In this document: piece by piece, positions 55,828 through 64,000 of the stretch
Position numbering within the stretch: position 1 is the stretch's first letter
Layout of the letters: the number at the start of each line of letters is the position of its first letter
Assembly: GCF_011806565.1 (NCBI RefSeq)
Contig: NZ_JAATOP010000002.1
Coordinates: 62,001 to 126,000, forward strand
Direction: 5' to 3'
Source of the DNA: Marivivens donghaensis
GTDB lineage: Bacteria > Pseudomonadota > Alphaproteobacteria > Rhodobacterales > Rhodobacteraceae
Length of the DNA: 64,000 bases
Notes under the pieces: generated by a model
Databases searched by the model: none
The model's input: the letters and a program-made list of their open reading frames with translations, nothing else
Told to the model about the DNA's origin: nothing
Position numbers and translations under genes: made by a program

Positions 55828-57038
55828 GAGCGGTAGTCCGCGTTGATGCGGATGTATTCGTAGGTCAGATCACAGGTCCAAACTGTCGAAGCGCCAGAGC
55901 CGATGCCGAGGTCAACGCCGATGACCAGCTCTTCGTTCTTCATGTAGGCCGCGGCTTCGGCTTCGGAGTAGTTCGGCGCGCGCCAGCCGTTCTCGGCCAC
56001 TGTGATGTCGCCAAAGCGGATCGACAGTCGGTCACGGTCGGCCTCAGCGCCAGATTTACCCACGGCAGCCACGATGCGGCCCCAGTTGGCGTCCTGACCG
56101 GCGATAGCGGTCTTGACGAGCGGGGAGTTCGCGACCGACAGACCCACGCGCTTGGCGTCGGCGTCGTTAGCAGCGCCCGTGACTTGGATCTCGACGAATT
56201 TCGTCGCGCCTTCGCCGTCGCGGATCACCTGATGCGACAGGTCGAGCATGACCTTGTGCAGCGCGTCCTCGAAATCGGCGTTGCCGGTCACGTCCACGCC
56301 CGAAGCGCCCGTTGCGCCGATCAGTAGCGTGTCGGAGGTCGAGGTGTCGCTGTCGACGGTGATGCAGTTGAAGGTCTTGTCGGTGAGTTTCGACAGGATG
56401 CCCTGAAGCGCCTCATGGCCGATTTTCGCATCCGTAAAGATGTATACCAGCATCGTCGCCATATCAGGCGCGATCATGCCCGAGCCTTTGGCGATACCCG
56501 AGATTTTGACCTGCTTGCCATCCACATTGATGGTTGCGGCCGAGCCCTTGGGGAAGGTGTCGGTGGTCATGATCGCTTTTGCAGCGTCGGCCATCGTATC
56601 AGCGGACAGGTTATCCTGAAGCTCGCCGATCTTGGCGGTGATGCGGTCGTAGGGCAGGGGCTCACCGATCACGCCCGTGGAGGACGTGAAGATGCGGTCT
56701 GTTGCGATGCCGGTCTGTTCGGCGACCGAAGCGCAGAGGCTGTCGACAGCCTCCACACCGTTGCGACCGGTGAAGGCATTGGAATTGCCCGAGTTTACGA
56801 TAATAGCGGCCCGTCCCGCCTGCGATTTGCCGTTCTTGGCCTGACAGTCCAGCACGTTGGCCGACCGCGTGGCAGAGCGGGTGAAAACGCCCGCAACGGT
56901 GCTGCCTTCCGCCAATTCGGCGAGCATCACATCGGTGCGGTTCTTGTATTTCACACCAGCCATTGCGGTGGCAAAGCGGACGCCTTCAATAACCGGAAGT
57001 TCAGGGAAAGAGGCGGGAGCAAGTGGCGAGACGGGCAT
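55824..57038 (-). CDS. argJ: Bifunctional ornithine acetyltransferase/N-acetylglutamate synthase
   Basis: ArgJ recycles acetyl groups in arginine synthesis and, in its bifunctional form, also makes N-acetylglutamate. The 404-residue proenzyme is cut before a conserved threonine (MIAPDMA followed by TMLVYIFTDAKIG) to give two chains. NSGNSNAFTGRNG and the SPLAPA opening fit. The ribosome-binding site is weak, in line with coupling to the parvulin gene 4 nt upstream. mutT follows by overlap. Confidence 0.97.
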   Translation of the reverse strand: MPVSPLAPASFPELPVIEGVRFATAMAGVKYKNRTDVMLAELAEGSTVAGVFTRSATRSANVLDCQAKNGKSQAGRAAIIVNSGNSNAFTGRNGVEAVDSLCASVAEQTGIATDRIFTSSTGVIGEPLPYDRITAKIGELQDNLSADTMADAAKAIMTTDTFPKGSAATINVDGKQVKISGIAKGSGMIAPDMATMLVYIFTDAKIGHEALQGILSKLTDKTFNCITVDSDTSTSDTLLIGATGASGVDVTGNADFEDALHKVMLDLSHQVIRDGEGATKFVEIQVTGAANDADAKRVGLSVANSPLVKTAIAGQDANWGRIVAAVGKSGAEADRDRLSIRFGDITVAENGWRAPNYSEAEAAAYMKNEELVIGVDLGIGSGASTVWTCDLTYEYIRINADYRS

Positions 57039-57042
57039 GTTT

Positions 57043-57906
57043 TTACTGGTCCAGAAGCTGGATGTTGGAGATCAGAGCGGGATCGAACTCGACCTCGCTG
57101 CGGGTAACGTCAGCACCTTCTTCGAGCCCGGCGACGTATTCGTCAATCGCAGCGGTCTGGATTTCGTTCGCGAGCTGACCAGCGGTCTGCTGAAGCGTCG
57201 GTGCTTCGGTGTCGCGGGTGTCTTCCAGCTTCACGATGTGCCAGCCGAATTGGGTCTGAACCGGATCGGAGACTTCGCCCTTTTCAAGCGAGGTGACGGT
57301 GTCTTCGAACTCGGGGACCATCACGCCGGTGCCGAACCAGCCGAGATTGCCGCCGTTGGCCGAGGTGGTGTCGAGCGAAACGTCTGCCGCAACGTCAGCG
57401 AATTCCTCGCCAGCGCCAAGGCGTTCGACGACAGCCTGCGCTTCTTCTTCGGTTTGCACGAGAATGTGAGAAGCATTGTATTCGGTGGCCGGTACGAAGT
57501 CGGCGACCATCTTTTCGTAAGCGGCGTTCACGGCCTCTTCCGAAACGGCTTCTTCGCTCACGCGAGCGAGCACTTCACCAGCGAGAATGCTGCGCTCTTC
57601 GTTTTCGATGGCGTACTGCGCACGGGCCGGTACGTCCTCGAGGTCGTCGGCCAGAAGTTGCTGTTGGATCAATTGGTTAAGTACACCTTCCCACAGCACG
57701 TCAGCGGGGAGCTGCTGGTACTGCTGGGGCAGGGCAGAGGCTGCAATGATGATGTTGGCAACGGTGATGTCGGTACCGTCAACGGTCGCAACGACCGTGT
57801 CGGCATTCACGTCCGCCGTTGCGGCTTCGGCAGTGTCCTGCGCTTGTGCTGTTGCTGCAATCAGAGCGACAGCGCTTGCCGTGGCGAATGTGGCAAATTT
57901 CTTCAT
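57043..57906 (-). CDS. Periplasmic peptidyl-prolyl isomerase (parvulin type)
   Basis: A 287-residue exported protein with a cleavable signal peptide (about residues 1-22, ending AQAQ), an N-terminal SurA-like helical region, and a PpiC-type parvulin domain at about 135-225 (ASHILVQTEEEAQAVVERL; GGNLGWFGTGVMVPEFED; FGWHIVKLED). It assists folding of periplasmic and outer-membrane proteins. It is divergent from secA and starts the argJ-mutT run. Confidence 0.92.
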   Translation of the reverse strand: MKKFATFATASAVALIAATAQAQDTAEAATADVNADTVVATVDGTDITVANIIIAASALPQQYQQLPADVLWEGVLNQLIQQQLLADDLEDVPARAQYAIENEERSILAGEVLARVSEEAVSEEAVNAAYEKMVADFVPATEYNASHILVQTEEEAQAVVERLGAGEEFADVAADVSLDTTSANGGNLGWFGTGVMVPEFEDTVTSLEKGEVSDPVQTQFGWHIVKLEDTRDTEAPTLQQTAGQLANEIQTAAIDEYVAGLEEGADVTRSEVEFDPALISNIQLLDQ

Positions 57907-57943
57907 TAATCCGTTCCTATTAAGGCCACGGAAGCCCGTGGCG

Positions 57944-57972
57944 TTGACAGTTTATGGCCCTCCCCCTATTTC
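57944..57972 (+). promoter_or_regulatory. Likely secA promoter
   Basis: TTGACA (57944-57949), a 17-nt spacer and TATTTC (57967-57972). The leader of about 115 nt includes the hairpin TGAGGAC/GTCCTCA at 58018-58047. Confidence 0.65.
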
Positions 57973-58092
57973 CCTTCAAGGCTCCTGAGGGAGGACAGCT
58001 TGCCAATGTGTAGGCTTTGAGGACTGGGCCGACAAGGAACGTCCTCATCATAACGACGTCAACAAGCCCCGATACGAGGGCGCGGAGAAAAC

Positions 58093-60804
58093 ATGCTGGG
58101 ATTCGGAACGCTTGCCAAAAAGGTGTTTGGCACCGCGAACGACCGCCAAGTTAAGGCAACACGGCCGATTATCGCAAAAATCAACGCGCTGGAGCCGGAG
58201 TTCGAAAAGCTTTCCGACGAAGGACTGAAAGAGAAGACCGCGGAATTCAAGGAACGTATCGCCAAGGGCGAGAGCCTTGACGACCTGCTTCCCGAAGCGT
58301 TCGCAAACTGTCGTGAGGCCGCCAAGCGCGCCCTCGGCCTGCGCGCCTTCGATGTGCAGATGACCGGCGGTATCTTCATGCACCGCGGCAACATCGCCGA
58401 AATGCGCACCGGTGAAGGTAAAACGCTTGTCGCGACCTTCCCTGCCTACCTAAACGGCCTCACCGGTCGCGGCGTCCACGTCGTCACGGTGAACGACTAC
58501 CTCGCCAAGCGCGACGCCGAATGGATGAGCAAAGTCTACGCGGCTCTGGGTCTGACCACTGGCATCGTGGTGCCGAACCAGCCAGAAGCGGACAAGAAGC
58601 AAGCCTACGCCTGCGATATCGTCTACTCGACGAACAACGAGCTGGGCTTCGACTATCTGCGCGACAACATGAAGTCCGAGCTGAACCAGATGATGCAGCG
58701 CGACCATTACTTCGCGATTGTGGACGAGGTCGACTCGATCCTGATCGACGAAGCGCGTACGCCGCTGATCATCTCCGGTCCTGCGCAGGACCGTTCGGAC
58801 CTCTACATGGCCATCGACCGCGTGATCCCGACCCTGTCGGACGACCACTACACGATGGACGAAAAATCCCGTCAGGTGACCTTCACCGACGACGGCAACG
58901 ATTTCCTCGAACAGCGCCTCCGCGCCGAAGCGATCCTGCCCGAAGGTCAGTCGCTCTACGATCCGGAGAGCAGCACCATCGTTCACCACGTGAACCAGGC
59001 GCTGCGTGCCCACAAGCTATTCACCCGCGACAAGGATTACATCGTTCGCGAAGGCAAAGAGATCGTCCTTATCGACGAATTCACCGGCCGCATGATGTCC
59101 GGTCGCCGTCTGTCGGACGGCCTGCACCAAGCCATCGAAGCCAAGGAAAACGTGGCGATCCAACCGGAAAACGTGACCCTCGCTTCGGTGACCTTCCAGA
59201 ACTACTTCCGCCTCTACGACAAACTGGCCGGCATGACCGGTACCGCGATGACCGAGGCTGACGAATTCGCTGAAATCTACGGCCTCGGCGTGGTCGACAT
59301 TCCGACCAACCGTCCGGTCCAGCGCCTCGACGAGCACGACCAAGTGTATCGCACCGCGCAGGAAAAGTTTGGCGCGATCGTCAAAGAGATCGAGAAGGCC
59401 CACGAAACCGGTCAGCCGGTGCTCGTCGGTACGACCTCGATCGACAAATCCGAATACCTGTCGACCCTGCTGAAGAACGCAGGCGTTCCGCACAACGTTC
59501 TGAACGCGCGCCAGCACGAGCAGGAAGCGCAGATCGTAGCTGACGCTGGTAAGATGGGCGCCGTCACTATCGCGACCAACATGGCGGGCCGTGGTACCGA
59601 CATCAAACTCGGCGGCAACGTCGAGATGAAGGTCATGGACGCAATCGCGGCCAACCCCGAAGCCGATCCCGATGAAGTCCGCCGCCAGATCGAAGCCGAA
59701 CACGCTTCGTCCGAGCAGGAAGTCAAAGACGCGGGCGGTCTGTTCGTTCTCGCGACCGAGCGCCACGAATCCCGCCGCATCGACAACCAGCTCCGCGGTC
59801 GTTCGGGCCGTCAGGGTGACCCCGGTCGTTCGGTGTTCTTCCTGTCACTCGAAGACGATCTGATGCGCATCTTCGGCTCCGACCGTCTGGACAAGGTTCT
59901 GTCGGGTCTGGGCATGAAAGAGGGCGAAGCGATCATCCACCCGTGGGTGAACAAGACGCTCGAACGCGCGCAGGCGAAGGTCGAAGGCCGTAACTTTGAC
60001 ATTCGTAAGCAGCTTTTGAAGTTCGACGACGTGATGAACGACCAGCGTAAGGTGATCTTCCGCCAGCGTCGCGAAATCATGGAGAACCACAACCTCTCCG
60101 AGACCGTCAAAGACATGCGTCACGACGTGATCGAGGATCTGGTCGACCAGTACGTTCCCGAGCGTTCTTACGCCGATCAGTGGGATGTGCAGGGCCTCTA
60201 TGCTGCTGTGATCGAAAAGCTGGGCATCGACCTGCCGGTCATCCAGTGGGCCGAAGAAGACGGCGTTGACGATGAAGTCGTCCGTGACCGCCTCGTCGAA
60301 GCCGCTGACAAGATGATGGCCGAGAAGGAAGAAGCCTTCGGCTTTGACACCATGCGCAACATCGAAAAGCAGATCCTTCTGCAAACCATCGATGGCAAGT
60401 GGCGTGAGCACCTGCTGCGCCTCGAACACCTGCGTTCGGTCGTCGGTTTCCGTGGCTACGCGCAGCGCGACCCGTTGAACGAGTACAAGACCGAAGCCTT
60501 CCAGCTGTTCGAAAGCCTGCTCGAGTCGCTCCGTGAGGAAGTGACCCAGAAGCTGTCGCGCGTTCAGCCGATGACCAAGGAACAGCAGGAAGAACTGCTC
60601 AAGCGCTACATCCAGCAGCAGCGCGAAGCGCAAGCGGGTGCGGCTGCTCCGGCACCGACACCTGCCGCCGAGGCTCCGGCTGCCGAGGCGCGTCCGGGTT
60701 TTGACGAAAACGACGAGTCGACTTGGGGCAACCCGAGCCGCAACGACCCGTGCCCCTGTGGTTCGGGCGAGAAGTTCAAGCACTGCCACGGCCGCGTGGC
60801 CTGA
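58093..60804 (+). CDS. secA: Preprotein translocase ATPase SecA
   Basis: SecA drives proteins through SecYEG. The 903 residues carry Walker A MRTGEGKT (104-111), the [19 protein letters not shown] motif, the two-helix finger, and a C-terminal zinc-binding tail C887-P-C889 with C898-H899 ([14 protein letters not shown]) used to bind SecB, which is also in this window. The region just before the tail is an alanine- and proline-rich linker. GGAGA precedes the ATG. Confidence 0.98.
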   Translation: MLGFGTLAKKVFGTANDRQVKATRPIIAKINALEPEFEKLSDEGLKEKTAEFKERIAKGESLDDLLPEAFANCREAAKRALGLRAFDVQMTGGIFMHRGNIAEMRTGEGKTLVATFPAYLNGLTGRGVHVVTVNDYLAKRDAEWMSKVYAALGLTTGIVVPNQPEADKKQAYACDIVYSTNNELGFDYLRDNMKSELNQMMQRDHYFAIVDEVDSILIDEARTPLIISGPAQDRSDLYMAIDRVIPTLSDDHYTMDEKSRQVTFTDDGNDFLEQRLRAEAILPEGQSLYDPESSTIVHHVNQALRAHKLFTRDKDYIVREGKEIVLIDEFTGRMMSGRRLSDGLHQAIEAKENVAIQPENVTLASVTFQNYFRLYDKLAGMTGTAMTEADEFAEIYGLGVVDIPTNRPVQRLDEHDQVYRTAQEKFGAIVKEIEKAHETGQPVLVGTTSIDKSEYLSTLLKNAGVPHNVLNARQHEQEAQIVADAGKMGAVTIATNMAGRGTDIKLGGNVEMKVMDAIAANPEADPDEVRRQIEAEHASSEQEVKDAGGLFVLATERHESRRIDNQLRGRSGRQGDPGRSVFFLSLEDDLMRIFGSDRLDKVLSGLGMKEGEAIIHPWVNKTLERAQAKVEGRNFDIRKQLLKFDDVMNDQRKVIFRQRREIMENHNLSETVKDMRHDVIEDLVDQYVPERSYADQWDVQGLYAAVIEKLGIDLPVIQWAEEDGVDDEVVRDRLVEAADKMMAEKEEAFGFDTMRNIEKQILLQTIDGKWREHLLRLEHLRSVVGFRGYAQRDPLNEYKTEAFQLFESLLESLREEVTQKLSRVQPMTKEQQEELLKRYIQQQREAQAGAAAPAPTPAAEAPAAEARPGFDENDESTWGNPSRNDPCPCGSGEKFKHCHGRVA

Positions 60805-60827
60805 TCCCAGCGATCATCCAAGACTTG

Positions 60828-60852
60828 CGGGCGCCCTAGTGGCGCCCGTTTT
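60828..60852 (+). terminator. Intrinsic terminator after secA
   Basis: CGGGCGCC and GGCGCCCG form an 8-bp stem around CTAGT, then TTTT. Confidence 0.8.
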
Positions 60853-60860
60853 CGTTGGTG

Positions 60861-60872
60861 GGAATCGATTCC
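60861..60872. repeat. Palindrome with two GANTC sites
   Basis: GGAATCGATTCC is a perfect 12-bp palindrome just after the secA terminator. It holds adjoining GAATC and GATTC sites. No known binding site is recognised. Confidence 0.4.
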
Positions 60873-61059
60873 AACGGGATAGGTCCCATTTGCGCGATGG
60901 CATAGTTTTGCCCTGTTTCGCGCGATGCGAGAGGCTGGATCGGTCCAATTCAGGGCAAATGCCTCATTTCGGCCCATATGTTTCCCACTCGGGGGCCTCG
61001 GGATACCACTTTTACGAGCGATCTTTGTCTGGAACGAAACGGCATTGATTGGGGGCGTT

Positions 61060-62028
61060 ATGTCCTTCCTCCGCAAGACACTCACCATCGGATCGACCTT
61101 CACGGTTGCGCTGTGCATCGGCTTCGTGATGCAGAACGAAAACGCGATGGCGGCGCGGTTCGGGGAGGACACTCCGGAGGACTACACAGTCTCTATCCAG
61201 ACGCCGACGCTCTGGGCGCCAGAAGTTGCTACCGCATCGTTCGAGCTGCCCGCGTTCGAGACCCCCGAAGTGCCCATGATGGTTCCGCAGTTGGCCGCCG
61301 CAGTGATGCCCGACGCTGCCGTCGGAGCAGCCCCTCAGGTTGAGATCAGCTGCACCCCGTCGCTGGGTGCGCAAACGGGCGACTTCGCGCTTGTCCGGCT
61401 GTCCCTGAATGCCTCGTGCTATCCGTCGACCGCGCTGACCATCCACCATCAGGGTATGATCTTCACCGCGACGACCGATGCTGCGGGGCAATTGCTTGTC
61501 GATGTTCCCGCGCTGACCGAGCACGCGATTTTCATTGCGGAATTTGCAAATGGTTATGGTGCTGTCGCCATCTCCGAAGTGCCTGAGCTGGCCCAGTACG
61601 ACCGCGCGGTGCTGCAATGGAAAGGCGAAGCCGCTGTATCCATGCACGCTTTCGAATTCGGCGCGAACTTCGGCGATACTGGCCACGTCTGGTCGAATTC
61701 GCCGCGTTCGGCTTTCGCAGCTGACGAAGGGCAGGGGTTCCTGATGAAGCTGGGCGATAACAGCGCCGAGAACGCGCATCTGGCCGAGGTCTATACCTTT
61801 CCTGCCAGCGAGCCTAGTCAAGACGGCACTGTCGAGCTGAGCACCGAGGCTGTCATCACCGCCAACAACTGCGGTCAGGACGTCGCTGCGCAGAGCATTC
61901 AGGTGAACGGCGCCGCGCTTCCTGATGCGGTCGATCTGACGCTGCGGATGCCCGATTGCAGCGCGATCGGTGACATCATCGTCCTGAAGAACATGTTTCA
62001 GGACCTGCAGTTTCCGATCCGTTCATAA
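61060..62028 (+). CDS. Conserved exported or membrane-anchored protein of unknown function
   Basis: A 322-residue protein. An N-terminal hydrophobic segment (about 8-24, LTIGSTFTVALCIGFVM) anchors or exports it; a Pro/Ala/Glu-rich linker follows; the rest (about 95-322) is predicted beta-rich. Four cysteines lie outside the membrane segment (ISCTPS, NASCYP, NNCGQ, PDCSA), spaced like two disulfides. I recall homologues beside secA in Rhodobacteraceae, sometimes labelled translocase because of that neighbour; no translocase motif is visible. Start ATG 61060 follows GGGGG; upstream in-frame starts are weaker. Confidence 0.8.
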   Translation: MSFLRKTLTIGSTFTVALCIGFVMQNENAMAARFGEDTPEDYTVSIQTPTLWAPEVATASFELPAFETPEVPMMVPQLAAAVMPDAAVGAAPQVEISCTPSLGAQTGDFALVRLSLNASCYPSTALTIHHQGMIFTATTDAAGQLLVDVPALTEHAIFIAEFANGYGAVAISEVPELAQYDRAVLQWKGEAAVSMHAFEFGANFGDTGHVWSNSPRSAFAADEGQGFLMKLGDNSAENAHLAEVYTFPASEPSQDGTVELSTEAVITANNCGQDVAAQSIQVNGAALPDAVDLTLRMPDCSAIGDIIVLKNMFQDLQFPIRS

Positions 62029-62778
62029 CAGCCCTTCAGCGCGGAAGCTGAGCTCCGACGACTTGCCGATGATCAGGTGGTCGTGAAGCGATAGCCCGAG
62101 CACCTTCGCCGCCGCCTCGATCTGCTGCGTCACGCTGATATCCGCCTCGGACGGCGTAGGGTCACCCGATGGGTGGTTATGGACGAGGATCAACGCCGAG
62201 GCGTTCAGCTCCAGCGCACGTTTGACGACCTCGCGGGGGTAGACGGGCACATGATCTACGGTGCCGCGCGCCTGTTCTTCATCAGCAATCAGCACGTTTT
62301 TCCGGTCGAGAAAAAGGATGCGGAACTGCTCGATCTCTCTGTGCGCCATTACAGTGTGGCAGTAGTCTAGCACGGCGTCCCAACTGCTGATGACGGCGCG
62401 TTGCATGACCTTGGCTCGTGCAAGCCGCTGTGCGGCTCCTTCCACGATTTTCAATTCACATATGACAGCTTCGCCTACGCCGCTCACGCCGCGCAATTGG
62501 GCGGCGGGTGCTGATATCACTCGCCCGAAATCACCGAAATGGTCGATCAGCGCGCGCGCCAGTGGTTTGACGTCCTGACGCGGAATGGCCCTGAAAAGCA
62601 CAAGCTCAAGCATTTCGTAGTCGGCCACAGCCGCAGAGCCGCCCTTCATGAACCTCTCGCGCAGACGCTTGCGGTGGTCACGCAGATACGACGGAGCCTT
62701 GGCGCCCGTTACCGGTGCCTCGTCGGACAGTGTGCGGAAAAGGAGTGGCGCTTCGGCCATGTGTGGATGCTCGGTCAT
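62023..62778 (-). CDS. radC: RadC-family JAB domain protein
   Basis: A 251-residue protein with an N-terminal helix-hairpin-helix-like segment (LELVLFRAIPRQDVKPLARALI, AQLRGVSGVGEA) and a C-terminal JAB/MPN domain with an intact JAMM-type metal site: HNHPSGDPTPSEAD. Despite the name, a role in DNA repair is not well supported; the domain suggests a metal-dependent hydrolase. It overlaps the end of the convergent gene by 6 nt. Confidence 0.94.
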   Translation of the reverse strand: MTEHPHMAEAPLLFRTLSDEAPVTGAKAPSYLRDHRKRLRERFMKGGSAAVADYEMLELVLFRAIPRQDVKPLARALIDHFGDFGRVISAPAAQLRGVSGVGEAVICELKIVEGAAQRLARAKVMQRAVISSWDAVLDYCHTVMAHREIEQFRILFLDRKNVLIADEEQARGTVDHVPVYPREVVKRALELNASALILVHNHPSGDPTPSEADISVTQQIEAAAKVLGLSLHDHLIIGKSSELSFRAEGLL

Positions 62779-62813
62779 GGCCTGAGCATCGCAAATGGTG
62801 CCTAATAAAGCGT

Positions 62814-62839
62814 AAAGGGCGATCCTAGGACCGCCCTTT
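62814..62839 (-). terminator. Stem-loop after dnaJ
   Basis: AAAGGGCG and CGCCCTTT pair around a 10-nt loop, and lie 3 nt beyond the dnaJ stop in the minus direction, ahead of radC. The following T run is short, so it may be a leaky terminator. Confidence 0.65.
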
Positions 62840-62842
62840 GTC

Positions 62843-63994
62843 TCAGCCTTTCATCGAATCCCAGAAGCCTTTGACCGCTGAGAAGAACCGCGAGGTGTTC
62901 GGGTTGTTCTCTGCGCTCTCTTCTTGGAATTCGGCAAGGAGCTCTTTCTGACGCGCTGTCAGCTTGACCGGCGTTTCCACCTGCAACTCGATCAGCATAT
63001 CGCCCTGACCGCCGCCACGGAGGGCAGGCATACCCTTTCCGCGCAGACGCATCTGGCGGCCGGACTGGCTGCCTTCGGGAATGCGGACGCGGCTGCGGCC
63101 ACCGTCGATCGTCGGCACTTCGACGTCACCGCCAAGCGCTGCATCGACCATCGAAACAGGTACGCGGCAGAACAGCGTCGCGCCGTCGCGCTGGAACAAC
63201 TGATGCTCTGCGACCTCGATAAAGATATAGAGATCGCCGGTCGGACCGCCGCGCATACCGGCCTCACCTTCGCCAGCGAGGCGAATGCGGGTGCCGGTTT
63301 CGACGCCAGCCGGAATGTTGGCCGAGAGCGATTTCTCTTTCTCGACGCGGCCGGCACCATGACAGACCTTACAAGGATTTTTGATGATCTGGCCGTTGCC
63401 GTTACAGGTCGGGCAGGTGCGCTCTACGGTAAAGAAGCCCTGCTGCGCGCGGACCTTACCCATGCCCGAACAGGTCGGACAGGTGACAGGCTCGCTTCCG
63501 CCTTCGGCGCCCGTGCCTTCACAGGAGCCGCAGGCCACTGCGGTCGGCACACGGATCGTTTTCTGGCTGCCCGTGTAGGCTTCTTCGAGCGAGATACCGA
63601 GGTTGTAGCGCAGGTCGTTGCCACGCTGAGCGCGCGGACGTCCGCCACCACCGCGGCCACCCATGAAGTCGCCGAACAGGTCGTCGAACACGTCCGAGAA
63701 GGCAGACGCAAAGTCGCCGTTTCCACCGCGGTATCCGCCGCCTGCGCCCGGATGTCCGCCCATACCGCCGTCGAATGCCGCGTGACCGTAGCGGTCGTAT
63801 GCAGCTTTCTTTTCGGGGTCTTTCAGGACGTCGTAGGCTTCGTTCGCTTCTTTGAACTGCGATTCGGCGTCGGGATTGTCCGCATTGCGGTCAGGGTGGA
63901 GTTCCTTGGCTTTTTTACGATAGCCCTTTTTGATTTCCTCAGCGGTCGCGCCTTTGGAAATGCCGAGCACTTCGTAGTAATCGCGTTTGGACAT
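62843..63994 (-). CDS. dnaJ: Chaperone protein DnaJ
   Basis: DnaJ stimulates DnaK's ATPase and delivers substrates. The 383-residue type I protein has a J domain with HPD at residues 33-35, a Gly/Phe-rich linker ([16 protein letters not shown]), four zinc-binding repeats ([32 protein letters not shown]) and the substrate-binding C-terminal barrels. Its partner grpE lies 40 kb away, and dnaK presumably lies just outside the right end. The start codon is at 63994, near the window edge. Confidence 0.97.
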   Translation of the reverse strand: MSKRDYYEVLGISKGATAEEIKKGYRKKAKELHPDRNADNPDAESQFKEANEAYDVLKDPEKKAAYDRYGHAAFDGGMGGHPGAGGGYRGGNGDFASAFSDVFDDLFGDFMGGRGGGGRPRAQRGNDLRYNLGISLEEAYTGSQKTIRVPTAVACGSCEGTGAEGGSEPVTCPTCSGMGKVRAQQGFFTVERTCPTCNGNGQIIKNPCKVCHGAGRVEKEKSLSANIPAGVETGTRIRLAGEGEAGMRGGPTGDLYIFIEVAEHQLFQRDGATLFCRVPVSMVDAALGGDVEVPTIDGGRSRVRIPEGSQSGRQMRLRGKGMPALRGGGQGDMLIELQVETPVKLTARQKELLAEFQEESAENNPNTSRFFSAVKGFWDSMKG

Positions 63995-64000
63995 TCGTTC

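Noticed and set aside
1-64000. tRNA, rRNA, CRISPR, insertion sequence or phage genes
   Set aside because: No cloverleaf, repeat array, transposase, integrase or phage structural gene was recognised on either strand.

Overview
This 64-kb window is a stretch of chromosome from an alphaproteobacterium, most likely a member of the Rhodobacteraceae (Roseobacter group). The reasons are gene order (Tim44-like, secB, dnaQ, coaE, aroE, maf, then an origin, then rho, mnmE, mnmG, rsmG, parA, parB), typical GTG/TTG starts, the family style of the proteins, and a C-rich hairpin followed by a short T run at about 22.3 kb that resembles a dispersed repeat I recall from this family. I see no rRNA, tRNA, CRISPR array, insertion sequence, phage or integron. 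It is a core-genome region.

The centre of interest is 10.35-10.75 kb, which has the properties of the chromosome replication origin. It holds two perfect 9-bp DnaA boxes, an AT-rich tract, and ten GANTC (CcrM-type) methylation sites within 186 bp. The nearest genes on each side point away from it. Two perfect 16-bp parS sites lie 3.5 and 5.4 kb to the right, one over the start of mnmG and one inside rsmG, next to parA and parB.

Layout: 1-2.6 kb, the end of thioredoxin, then hslV and hslU separated by an opposite-strand BrnA-like antitoxin-domain gene. 2.5-5.8 kb, a tightly overlapping minus-strand set (phosphoesterase, lipid kinase, Smr, MltA). 5.8-10.35 kb, Tim44-like, FxsA, SecB, DnaQ, CoaE, AroE, Maf. 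10.75-18.1 kb, hemJ, rho, mnmE, mnmG, rsmG, parA, parB. 18.1-25 kb, hemW, rdgB, rph, hrcA, grpE, mutS. 25-34 kb, malic enzyme, a sugar kinase, an SCP2-like protein, argG, a membrane protein, two Nudix enzymes, Hsp33 and the CCA enzyme. 34-41 kb, two ABC half-transporters, an RNA methyltransferase, and a cell-wall cluster of two L,D-transpeptidases around a CAP lipoprotein. 41-49.4 kb, hemH, a methyltransferase, an overlapping comF-grxC-nitrilase-marR-GNAT run, ubiG, pip and an orphan solute-binding protein. 49.4-54.9 kb, rimP-nusA-ylxR-infB. 55-64 kb, two paralogous tiny genes (43 and 44 codons), mutT, argJ, a parvulin, secA, an uncharacterised exported protein, radC and dnaJ.

The genes fall into a few jobs: replication and segregation, tRNA and rRNA modification, transcription and translation factors, protein quality control (HslVU, GrpE, DnaJ, Hsp33, SecB/SecA), haem synthesis (HemJ, HemH, HemW), nucleotide-pool cleaning (Maf, RdgB, MutT, Nudix) and envelope maintenance. 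The items I rate most worth a second look are the GANTC-dense origin, the twin small proteins after infB, and an intrinsic terminator placed between the apparent promoter and the start of rimP-nusA-infB.
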